From contig JBKPDW010000473.1 of assembly GCA_046728115.1 (NCBI GenBank), forward strand, positions 1 through 18,847: a stretch of 18,847 bases of DNA. The letters run 5' to 3'. The notes under the pieces are model-generated. The model was not told the origin of the DNA and did not search any database. It saw only the letters and a program-made list of their open reading frames with translations. Origin of the DNA: CAVSWN01 sp046728115. GTDB taxonomy: Bacteria; Acidobacteriota; Vicinamibacteria; Vicinamibacterales; CAVVIG01. A program made the position numbers and the translations under genes. Positions 1 through 6,794 of this stretch are shown one piece after another (position 1 is the first letter of the stretch; each line of letters opens with the position of its first letter).

Positions 1-26
1 GGCTCGGAGATGTGTATAAGAGACAG
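1..26 (+). other. Nextera/Tn5 adapter remnant (not genomic)
   Basis: These bases match the last 26 nt of the Illumina Nextera read-2 transposase adapter, including the complete 19-bp Tn5 mosaic end at 8-26. Translated, the mosaic end gives the start MYKRQ, a familiar artefact in metagenome-derived proteins. Genomic sequence begins at 27. The apparent ATG at 12 belongs to the adapter and is not a real start codon. Confidence 0.97.
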
Positions 27-1076
27 GCGCAGCAGCCTGCGAACGAAGGGCCGTACAAGGTGCTGCGAACGGCAAAGACCGGCGGCCTTGGCGGCTTCGA
101 CTACATCTACGCCGACGAAATCTGGCGCCGGCTTTACATTCCACGCGGAACCGTCCAGGGTCCGACGCCGATTCCGGCTCGAATAACGGTTTTCGACCTC
201 GATACGCTGGCGCCGGTTGGTGAGATCGCCAACACGCGAGCCAACGGCGCGGTCGTGGACGCGAAATCGGGCCACGGATTCGCCAGCAGCAAGCCCGTCA
301 CGATGTGGGATGCCAAAACCCTGGCCGTGATCAAAACGATCGATGTGGTCGGCAATCCCGACGGCATCCTTGCCGATCCATTCAACCAGCGCGTGTACGT
401 CTTCAGCCATCCAACGATGGACGCCACCGTGATCGACGCGAAGGATGGCTCCGTGCTGGGCACGGTCGATCTCGGTGGTGCGCCGGAGGAGGCTGTCAGC
501 GACGGCAATGGCCATGTCTACGTCGTGATTCAGGACAAATCCAACGTCGCGGTCGTCGATGCGAGAACGATGAAGGTGACCGGCCACTACGACTTCGGCG
601 ACAAGGGCAGCCGCTGCAACGGGCTCGCATTGGACGTCAAGAATCACGTGCTCTTTGCGGCGTGCGCAAATTCCGGGACTCCGCCGGCAGCGCCCGCGCA
701 GCCGATGATGGTGATTCTCAACGCCGACGACGGCAGAATCGTCACGACGCTGCCGCTGGCAGGCGGATCGGACGGCGCGGTGTTCAACCCCGCCACGATG
801 GAAGCGTTCAGCTCGCACAGCAACGGCACGATGACGATCGTCAAGGAGAACAGTCCCGCCAGCTTCGTCGTCGAACAGAATCTGCAGACGATGGTCGGCG
901 CCAAGACGTTGACGTTGGATCACAAAACGAACCGCATCTTCACGATGGCGGCCGAGTACGAACCGCCACCGGCGCCGTCGACGCCTCCCGCCGCGGGTGG
1001 TCCACCAGCCGGACGCGGCGCGCCTCGAGGCCCGATGCTGCCGGGTTCGTTTTCGATTCTCGTGATCGGAAAGTAA
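27..1076 (+). CDS. YncE-like beta-propeller protein, 5'-truncated
   Basis: Partial gene: about 349 codons remain, entering in frame straight from the adapter, so the true start and any signal peptide are missing. The protein is built from repeats of roughly 40 residues of the YVTN/YncE beta-propeller type, with recurring units such as VTVFDLDTL-like strands, VVDAK and NGLALDVKN. It ends with the closing strand FSILVIGK, which resembles the FKVLVVGK end of the propeller at 3046-4044, so the two are paralogues. Before that last strand is a Pro/Gly/Ala-rich insertion (about genomic 958-1035) that the paralogue lacks. A Cys pair around 616-664 is shared with the paralogue. Family members are typically exported; binding partner or substrate is unknown. 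The product call is firm at family level only. Confidence 0.85.
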   Translation, partial: AQQPANEGPYKVLRTAKTGGLGGFDYIYADEIWRRLYIPRGTVQGPTPIPARITVFDLDTLAPVGEIANTRANGAVVDAKSGHGFASSKPVTMWDAKTLAVIKTIDVVGNPDGILADPFNQRVYVFSHPTMDATVIDAKDGSVLGTVDLGGAPEEAVSDGNGHVYVVIQDKSNVAVVDARTMKVTGHYDFGDKGSRCNGLALDVKNHVLFAACANSGTPPAAPAQPMMVILNADDGRIVTTLPLAGGSDGAVFNPATMEAFSSHSNGTMTIVKENSPASFVVEQNLQTMVGAKTLTLDHKTNRIFTMAAEYEPPPAPSTPPAAGGPPAGRGAPRGPMLPGSFSILVIGK

Positions 1077-1201
1077 CGAAAGTCGTCTTGAACTGCTTCG
1101 CCGGGGCTGCGCAGGGACAGCGTTGTTGCGGCCGGTGCGGTCTCTGCGGTCGCTTCATGTGATTTCCGTTTCCCAATCGGGACGTGTACGCTGCACGGGC
1201 A

Positions 1202-2887
1202 ATGGATCTGGTCGCCGATCTCACGCTCGTGCTCGTCGCGGCACTCGCCGGCGGGCTTCTGGCGCAGCGGCTCGGGCAGCCGCTGCTCGTCGGGTACATG
1301 CTCGCGGGCGTCATCGTCGGCCCGTTCACCGGTGGATTGACGGTCGCGCACGCGCACGACATCGATCGACTCGCTGAGGTGGGCGTCGCGCTGCTGCTGT
1401 TTTCCCTCGGCCTGGAAGTGTCGTTCCGTCAGCTGACACCCGTCCTTCGCGTGGCGCTCGCGGGCACCACGATCCAGATCGTCCTCACGATCGCGCTGGG
1501 TCTGGGTTTGGCGCGGGCGCTCGGTTGGTCCTGGCTGCCTGCCCTCTGGTTCGGCGCGCTGATCTCGTTCTCCAGCACGATGGTGGCGCTGAAGACGCTC
1601 CAGGCGCAGGGGCGTCTCGGGACCCTGTCAAGCCGCGTGATGCTCGGGATACTCGTTGTCCAGGACCTGGCCGTTGTGCCGATGATGATCGTCCTGCCCG
1701 AGCTGGGCGGCTCGGGCGGCGCGAGCCGGGTCGTCTTTGCCACGGTGCGCGCGCTGCTGTTCCTCGCCGTGATCGTGCTCGTGGCGACTCGAGTGGTGCC
1801 GCGGCTGATGACCGCCGTCGCGCGCTGGAACTCGCGCGAACTGTTCCTGCTGGCGACCACAGCAATCGCTCTCGGGATCGGATACGCGACGTGGTGGTTC
1901 GGACTGTCGCTGGCCATTGGCGCGTTCGTCGCCGGTCTCGTTGTCAGCGAATCCGAGTACGCGCACCAGGCGCTGAGCGACGTCATGCCTCTCCGGGATC
2001 TGTTCGGCATGCTGTTCTTTGTGTCCGTCGGCATGCTGCTCGACCCCGCTGTGATGTGGCAGCACTTCGGGACGCTCCTGACGATCGTCGCGTCGGTCGT
2101 TCTCGGTAAAGCGGCCATTCTGGCCGGTGTGGTCCGCGTGTTCGGATATCGGCGCGTGGTGCCGCTGGCGGTGGGCCTCACGCTCGTTCAAGTGGGTGAG
2201 TTTGCGTTCGTGGTGGCCAGAGTCGGTCTCGCAACCCAGACGATCTCCCCCGACGTCTATGCGATAGTCCTGAACACCGCGGTCGCAACAATGGGCCTCA
2301 CGCCGGCAATTTCCGGGACCACGTCATGGATCTACGCGCGTGTCGGACGGCGGCGAGGCTCTGAAATTCTGGAAGTGATCAACCTCCCATCGAGCGGTCT
2401 GGCGGATCACGTCGTTGTGGCTGGAGCCGGCCAGCTCGGTCGCAGCATTTCCGACGCGCTGTCGCAGTTGGCCCTTCCGTGCGTGTTGATCGAGCTCGAC
2501 CACCGGCGCGTGGAGCAGGCGCGCGCCGCCGGGGTGCCGATTATCTACGGCGACGCGAGTCAGCCCGTGGTGCTCGAGGCTGCCGGGATCGTCCGCGCGC
2601 GCGCCTTGCTCGTCACCTTGCCCGCTTACGCGGACGTGCGGGCCATCATCGTGACGGCGCAGCAGCTGCAGCCCGACGTGACGATTGTCGCAAGGGCCGA
2701 CGGCCCCGAGGCTGTGCAAGGCCTGCACGCGCTCGGGATCGACGAGGTCACGTCGCCGGAGTTCGAGGCGGCCATCGAAATGACGCGCCAGGCGCTTTTC
2801 CATCTGGATGTCCCAGCGCACGAAGTTCTGCGGATCGCGGCCGCGACGCGTCGAGAGCGCTACGGGGGGTCGCCATCGCCCTCGTGA
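1202..2887 (+). CDS. Kef-type cation/proton antiporter with RCK (TrkA-N) domain
   Basis: Inner-membrane monovalent cation:proton antiporter of the CPA2 family (KefB/KefC-like). Residue numbers here count from a possible GTG at 1184; the ATG at 1202 (residue 7) is preferred because MDLVADL begins directly before the first membrane segment. Neither start has a good ribosome binding site. Residues ~7-380 hold about a dozen hydrophobic segments with CPA2 hallmarks: LLLFSLGLEVSF (~70-81), SFSSTMVALKTL (~128-139) and VVQDLAVVP (158-166, with the conserved QD at 160-161). Residues ~409-535 form a cytosolic nucleotide-binding RCK fold, with GAGQLG at 414-419, an acidic LIELD at the end of strand 2 and YGD at 455-457. 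There is no TrkA-C domain, and the protein is slightly shorter than E. coli KefC (~620 aa). No KefF-like partner is nearby. It sits between two propeller paralogues, 107 nt or more after the first. The ion (K+ or Na+) cannot be decided. Confidence 0.9.
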   Translation: MDLVADLTLVLVAALAGGLLAQRLGQPLLVGYMLAGVIVGPFTGGLTVAHAHDIDRLAEVGVALLLFSLGLEVSFRQLTPVLRVALAGTTIQIVLTIALGLGLARALGWSWLPALWFGALISFSSTMVALKTLQAQGRLGTLSSRVMLGILVVQDLAVVPMMIVLPELGGSGGASRVVFATVRALLFLAVIVLVATRVVPRLMTAVARWNSRELFLLATTAIALGIGYATWWFGLSLAIGAFVAGLVVSESEYAHQALSDVMPLRDLFGMLFFVSVGMLLDPAVMWQHFGTLLTIVASVVLGKAAILAGVVRVFGYRRVVPLAVGLTLVQVGEFAFVVARVGLATQTISPDVYAIVLNTAVATMGLTPAISGTTSWIYARVGRRRGSEILEVINLPSSGLADHVVVAGAGQLGRSISDALSQLALPCVLIELDHRRVEQARAAGVPIIYGDASQPVVLEAAGIVRARALLVTLPAYADVRAIIVTAQQLQPDVTIVARADGPEAVQGLHALGIDEVTSPEFEAAIEMTRQALFHLDVPAHEVLRIAAATRRERYGGSPSPS

Positions 2888-2983
2888 GAGGCCGCTGCAG
2901 AATCAAGTGGTCCGCGTTTCTCGAATCGTTCAGTGCTCTCCGGTGTGCATTCCTTTCGTTCGGAAGGGCCCGCCGGGATCGCG

Positions 2984-3019
2984 TTCATTCTGCATTCATG
3001 ATCGGAACGGTATAGTTCC
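2984..3019 (+). promoter_or_regulatory. Candidate promoter/operator of the propeller-efflux operon
   Basis: A -10-like TATAGT lies at 3011-3016, about 22 nt before the Shine-Dalgarno of the next gene. Upstream is a direct repeat, TTCATT (2984-2989) and TTCATG (2995-3000), with exactly 11 bp between starts, the spacing used by tandem OmpR/PhoB-type regulators. It takes the place of a recognisable -35 box, as in activator-dependent promoters. A short dyad, GGAAC (3004-3008) and GTTCC (3015-3019), surrounds the -10. All of this is read from sequence; regulation by the response regulator at 10054 is inference. Confidence 0.45.
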
Positions 3020-3045
3020 CGTCTGGCCGTCAAGGAGGTCTGAAC

Positions 3046-4044
3046 ATGCGCAAGCTCGTGCTGGCTGCGTGCGGTTCGCTCGCGTCGGTGGCAGTGGCGC
3101 TTGCCGCCGCGACCGGATACCACATCATCGGCGAAATCGCGGTCGGCGGAGAAGGCGGCTGGGATTATCTCACCGTAGACAGCGCGGCGCGGCGGCTCTA
3201 CGTCTCGCACGCCACGCACGTCGTTGTCGTGGACATCGACGCGAACAAGGTTGTTGGAGACATTCCCGACACGCCGGGCGTCCACGGCATCGCCATCGCG
3301 CCCGAGTTGAACCGTGGATTCATCAGCAACGGCCGCGGTGGCAACGTCACCATCTTCGATCTGAAGACACTCAAGACGATCGGAACGGCACCGACCGGCG
3401 AGAATCCCGATTCCATCCGCTACGACGCGGTCTCCGGCCGGGTGTTTGCATTCAACGGCCGTTCGAAGAGCGCCACGGCAATCGATGCGAAGAGCGGCAA
3501 CGTGGCCGCCACGATTCCGTTGCCGGGCAAGCCGGAGTTCTCCGTCGCCGACGGCAAAGGCAAGGTGTACGTGAACATCGAGGACACCAACGAGATCGTC
3601 GAAGTCGACGCCGCCAAGGCGACGGTGCTGAAAAAGTACTCGCTCAGTCCATGCGATGGACCTTCGGGGCTGGCGATAGACGTGAAGAATCGACGGCTGT
3701 TCTCGGTGTGTTCGAATCGCTTGATGGCCGTCTCCGATCCCGATGCAGGCAAGGTCATTGCGACGCCTGCCATTGGCGCGGGATCCGACGGTGCGGCCTT
3801 CGATGCCGGAACCGGTTACGCGTTCAGCTCGAACGGCGACGGCACCCTCACCGTGGTGCAGCAGACCGGCGGCAAGTGGGATGTCGTGGAGAACATCGCC
3901 ACCGAGCGCGGTGCCCGCACAATCGCCCTCGACGAGAAAACCCACAAAGTGTACCTCCCTACGGCGAAGACGGCGCCATCGCAGAGCGGAGGGCGCGCGA
4001 CATTCATTCCGAACACGTTCAAGGTCCTGGTGGTCGGCAAGTGA
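3046..4044 (+). CDS. Exported YncE-like beta-propeller protein (first gene of efflux operon)
   Basis: 332 aa, complete. The start is secure: a strong Shine-Dalgarno AAGGAGGT at 3032-3039 precedes the ATG by 6 nt. Residues 1-~22 (MRKLVLAACGSLASVAVALA) form a Sec signal peptide, so the protein is probably periplasmic. The rest is repeated strands of the YncE/YVTN propeller type, such as RRLYVSHATHVVVVDID, GNVTIFDLKTLKTIG and GLAIDVKNRRLF, enough for about seven blades. Two Cys in SPCDGPSG and LFSVCSN (about residues 203-222) are also present in the paralogue at 27-1076 and could form a disulfide or a metal site. Its stop codon overlaps the GTG start of the TolC-family gene (GTGA, 4041-4044), so the two are translationally coupled. 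That coupling points to a role alongside the exporter, perhaps substrate capture or envelope scaffolding, but no known function can be assigned. Confidence 0.88.
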   Translation: MRKLVLAACGSLASVAVALAAATGYHIIGEIAVGGEGGWDYLTVDSAARRLYVSHATHVVVVDIDANKVVGDIPDTPGVHGIAIAPELNRGFISNGRGGNVTIFDLKTLKTIGTAPTGENPDSIRYDAVSGRVFAFNGRSKSATAIDAKSGNVAATIPLPGKPEFSVADGKGKVYVNIEDTNEIVEVDAAKATVLKKYSLSPCDGPSGLAIDVKNRRLFSVCSNRLMAVSDPDAGKVIATPAIGAGSDGAAFDAGTGYAFSSNGDGTLTVVQQTGGKWDVVENIATERGARTIALDEKTHKVYLPTAKTAPSQSGGRATFIPNTFKVLVVGK

Positions 4045-5408
4045 GAGCGAGTGTCCTTGCGGCGACCATGATGTTCTGCGCGTCGTGGGCCCTCGGGCAG
4101 GAAACGCAGCCCGTTCCACCGCTGCAACTGGTCCATCCCGAGGGTGCTTCTCGCCCGCCGGCCGTCCTGACGCTGCAGGATGCGCTGCAGCGAGCGAGGC
4201 AGAACGACACGCAGTTTCAATCGGCTGTTTCCGAGGCCGACATCGCGCGCGAAGATCGGGTTCAGGCAAAAGCCGGGCTGCTGCCGGCGTTGAGCAATAC
4301 CACGCAATATCTCGGCAACTCGCCGAACGGCGTCAACCCCAACGGTCGATTCGTATCGCTCGACGGCGTCGTCATGTACCGCGAGTGGGGCGTACTGCAT
4401 CAGGAAATCTCGCCGAACACGCTGCTGCGGACACCGTTGCACAGGGCTCGGGCCGCCGAGGCTGCGGCGGAGGCGAAGCTCGAAGTCGCCGAGCGGGGGC
4501 TCGGCGTCACGGTCACCAGAACCTACTACTTGCTGATCGCCGCCCAGCGAAAATACGCCACCGCGCAGGAGGGAGCGCAGCAGGCGGCGCGCTTCTTCGA
4601 AATCACCCAGCAGCAGCAGCGCCTGGGTCAGGTCGCGCGCAGCGATGTCATCAAGGCCGAGATTCAGTTCCAGCAGCAGCAGCAGGCGTTTCGTGAGGCA
4701 TTGCTCGCCATGGACAATGCTCGGCTCACTCTCGCGGTGCTGATCTCGCCGACGCTCGACGAGAACTTCACGGTCGTGGACGACCTGAGCACGACGCCGG
4801 CCCTTCCGCCGTTCGCGGACGTCCGCGCGATGGCGGCGCGGGCCAATCCGGATTTGCGTGCGGCCGACGAGGCGCTCAAGGCGGCGTCCCAGGACGTGAC
4901 CCTGGCGCGCAACGCCTTCTATCCGAGCCTCATGGTCGAAGCGGTGTACGGCATCGAAGCCAACGAGTTTGCGCTCCACAGCGCCATCGCAGCCCAGCCC
5001 GAGCTTGGCGTGCTGCCGAATCTCGGCTACTTTCTCACCGTCAACCTGACCGTCCCGGTGTGGGACTGGGGCGGGCTGCGGAGCAAACTGCATCAGAGTC
5101 AGACCCGCGAGCGGCAGGCACGCGTCACGCTGACCCAGACGCAGCGTCAGCTCATGAGCAACATCTACTCCAAGTACAACGAGACCCTAACCGCGAAATC
5201 CGCCGTCGACAACCTGCAGCACGTCGCCGAACTCGCGGCCGAGAGCTTGCGGCTCACCATCCTGCGCTATCAGGCGGGAGAATCGACCGCGCTGGAAGTG
5301 GTCGACGCCCAGAATACGCTCGTGCAGGCTCGGAACGCGGCCGACGACGCGGCGGTTCGGCATCATGTTGCGCTGGCAGATCTCCAGACGGTGACCGGAC
5401 GCTTCTGA
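4041..5408 (+). CDS. TolC-family outer-membrane efflux protein
   Basis: Outer-membrane channel of a tripartite exporter, 455 aa. The frame stays open far upstream (to 2808), but the real start is the GTG at 4041. It overlaps the propeller stop codon by 4 bp and gives a signal peptide (residues 1-20, ending SWALGQ) directly before the mature region. Family features are LTLQDALQRARQND (a classic first helix of the OEP domain), two long Gln/Ala/Arg-rich helical stretches in two related halves, YPSLMVEAVYG, and YFLTVNLTVPVWDWGG, typical of a beta-barrel strand leading into the second repeat. The C-terminus, ALADLQTVTGRF, is typical of the family. Length is normal. It is followed 123 nt later by the adaptor gene. 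Substrate is not indicated. Confidence 0.92.
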   Translation: MRASVLAATMMFCASWALGQETQPVPPLQLVHPEGASRPPAVLTLQDALQRARQNDTQFQSAVSEADIAREDRVQAKAGLLPALSNTTQYLGNSPNGVNPNGRFVSLDGVVMYREWGVLHQEISPNTLLRTPLHRARAAEAAAEAKLEVAERGLGVTVTRTYYLLIAAQRKYATAQEGAQQAARFFEITQQQQRLGQVARSDVIKAEIQFQQQQQAFREALLAMDNARLTLAVLISPTLDENFTVVDDLSTTPALPPFADVRAMAARANPDLRAADEALKAASQDVTLARNAFYPSLMVEAVYGIEANEFALHSAIAAQPELGVLPNLGYFLTVNLTVPVWDWGGLRSKLHQSQTRERQARVTLTQTQRQLMSNIYSKYNETLTAKSAVDNLQHVAELAAESLRLTILRYQAGESTALEVVDAQNTLVQARNAADDAAVRHHVALADLQTVTGRF

Positions 5409-5461
5409 TTCATGGGAACGCTCACACCACGCGGCGGAATCAACGAGGGCCGGCAAGTCCG

Positions 5462-5501
5462 CCCTTCGACTTGCTCCGGGCGTGGTGAGCGCGTCGAGTC
5501 A
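5462..5501 (+). repeat. REP-like imperfect hairpin repeat
   Basis: Arms TTCGACTTGCTC (5465-5476) and GAGCGCGTCGAG (5487-5498) are complementary at 9 of 12 positions, with a 10-nt loop rich in G. The sequence resembles the TTCGAC...GCTC...GAGC...GTCGA interspersed repeats seen between genes in many GC-rich bacterial genomes. It lies between the TolC and adaptor genes, inside the transcribed operon. The resemblance is from memory; copy number in this genome is unknown. Confidence 0.55.
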
Positions 5502-5531
5502 GTCTGGGCCCAAAGCCGCGCGCGGCGGACG

Positions 5532-6794
5532 ATGCAGTGCGCCGCTGCGATGCTGATCCTCGCGCTGGCGGTCCACTGTCGCGGCAAGAAGGAGGAAGAG
5601 GCGGCGCCGGTCGTGACGGTGGACGTCGCCCCGGTGCTGTTGTCGAACATTCAGCGCACGATCCGGGCCGAGGGTCTGCTGTACCCGTGGCAGCAGGCCG
5701 CCATCGTGCCGAAGATCTCGGCGCCCATTCGCAAGGTACACGTGCAGCGCGGCGCTCGCGTGAAGGCCGGGCAGCTGCTGGTGGAGCTCGAGAACCGCGA
5801 CCTGGCGGGCGTAGCCGTGGAGAACCGCGCGGCATTCGAACAGGCGCAGGCGACCTACGAGACGACGACCAAGGCCACGGTGCCGGAGGACCTGCAGAAA
5901 GCAGAGCTCGATGTTCAGGCGGCCAAGACCGCGCTTGATGCACAGCAGGCGATTCTCGAGAGCCGTCAGAACCTGTTTCGCGAAGGCGCAATCGCACAGA
6001 AGGACGTCAACGACGCGCAGGTGAACGTGAGCCAGGCGCGCACGCAGTACGAAACGGCGCGGAAACGCCTCGACGACCTGCAGTCGTTCGCGCGCGATCA
6101 GGCGATCAAGGCGGCGGCTGGCCAGCGAGATGCCGCAAGGGGCCGCAACGAGTCGGCGCAGGCGCAGTTGGGGTACTCCCGCATCATCAGTCCAATCGAC
6201 GGGGTCGTGTCCGACATGTCGTTCTACGCCGGCGAGACGCCGCCCAGCGGACAGCCGATCGTCACGGTGATGGACGTCACGCAAGTGATCCTCCGCACGC
6301 ATGTCTCGCCGGCGGATGCGTCGGAGCTCGCCGTCGGCAACGACGCCAATCTGATTGGCCCGGGCGGAGCGCCGATTCCAGCAAAAGTCACGCTGATCAG
6401 TCCGGCGCTCGACGCCACCAACACCACGGTCGAGGTGTGGGTGCAGGCGGCCAACCAGGAGGGGGCATTCCGCCCCGGAAGCAGTCTTCGCGTCGAGATG
6501 ATTGCTCGAACGGTGCCTAGCGCGCTGGTCATCCCGCAGGCGGCGGTCGTCACGAGTCCCTCGGGCGCGACGTTCGCGATGGTGATCGACAAGGACAACA
6601 AGCCGCACCGCCGCAAGATCGCTGTCGGCATCCGCGACGCCGGTCAGGCGCAGGTGACCGACGGTCTCGAGAGCGGCCAGCGCGTCGCTACCACGGGCGC
6701 CTTCGAATTGTTCAAGCTGGACGACGAAGTCCTGGGAAAGGTGAAGGTCCAGGTCGCGCCCGCCAAAGAAGAAGAAGAACCGGAAGAGACGTGA
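5532..6794 (+). CDS. RND efflux periplasmic adaptor (membrane fusion protein)
   Basis: Adaptor linking the inner-membrane RND pump to the TolC-type channel, 420 aa from the ATG at 5532. The frame is open back to an ATG at 5412, but those 40 extra residues are encoded by a REP-like repeat and would bury the signal sequence. From 5532 the protein begins MQCAAAMLILALAVHCRGKK, a lipoprotein-like signal with a Cys at residue 16. The His just before it is unusual for a lipobox, so lipidation is uncertain. Next come a biotinyl-lipoyl-like segment (IVPKISAPIRKVHVQRGARV...LLVELE), a long alpha-helical hairpin (about residues 90-195, rich in Ala/Gln/Glu), the returning lipoyl half (LGYSRIISPIDGVV), a beta-barrel domain and a membrane-proximal domain (VPSALVIPQAAVV). 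The tail is acidic (EEEEPEET). Its stop overlaps the pump start (GTGA, 6791-6794). Confidence 0.9.
   Translation: MQCAAAMLILALAVHCRGKKEEEAAPVVTVDVAPVLLSNIQRTIRAEGLLYPWQQAAIVPKISAPIRKVHVQRGARVKAGQLLVELENRDLAGVAVENRAAFEQAQATYETTTKATVPEDLQKAELDVQAAKTALDAQQAILESRQNLFREGAIAQKDVNDAQVNVSQARTQYETARKRLDDLQSFARDQAIKAAAGQRDAARGRNESAQAQLGYSRIISPIDGVVSDMSFYAGETPPSGQPIVTVMDVTQVILRTHVSPADASELAVGNDANLIGPGGAPIPAKVTLISPALDATNTTVEVWVQAANQEGAFRPGSSLRVEMIARTVPSALVIPQAAVVTSPSGATFAMVIDKDNKPHRRKIAVGIRDAGQAQVTDGLESGQRVATTGAFELFKLDDEVLGKVKVQVAPAKEEEEPEET

Noticed and set aside
2808..4040. Upstream extension of the TolC-family frame
   Set aside because: It overlaps the antiporter end and the whole propeller gene, is Arg/His-rich, and would hide a good signal peptide that begins at the GTG at 4041.
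2860..5093. Long minus-strand frames (469 and 425 codons) opposite the propeller and TolC genes
   Set aside because: No start signals or recognisable motifs; the opposite strand has coherent proteins with operon structure.
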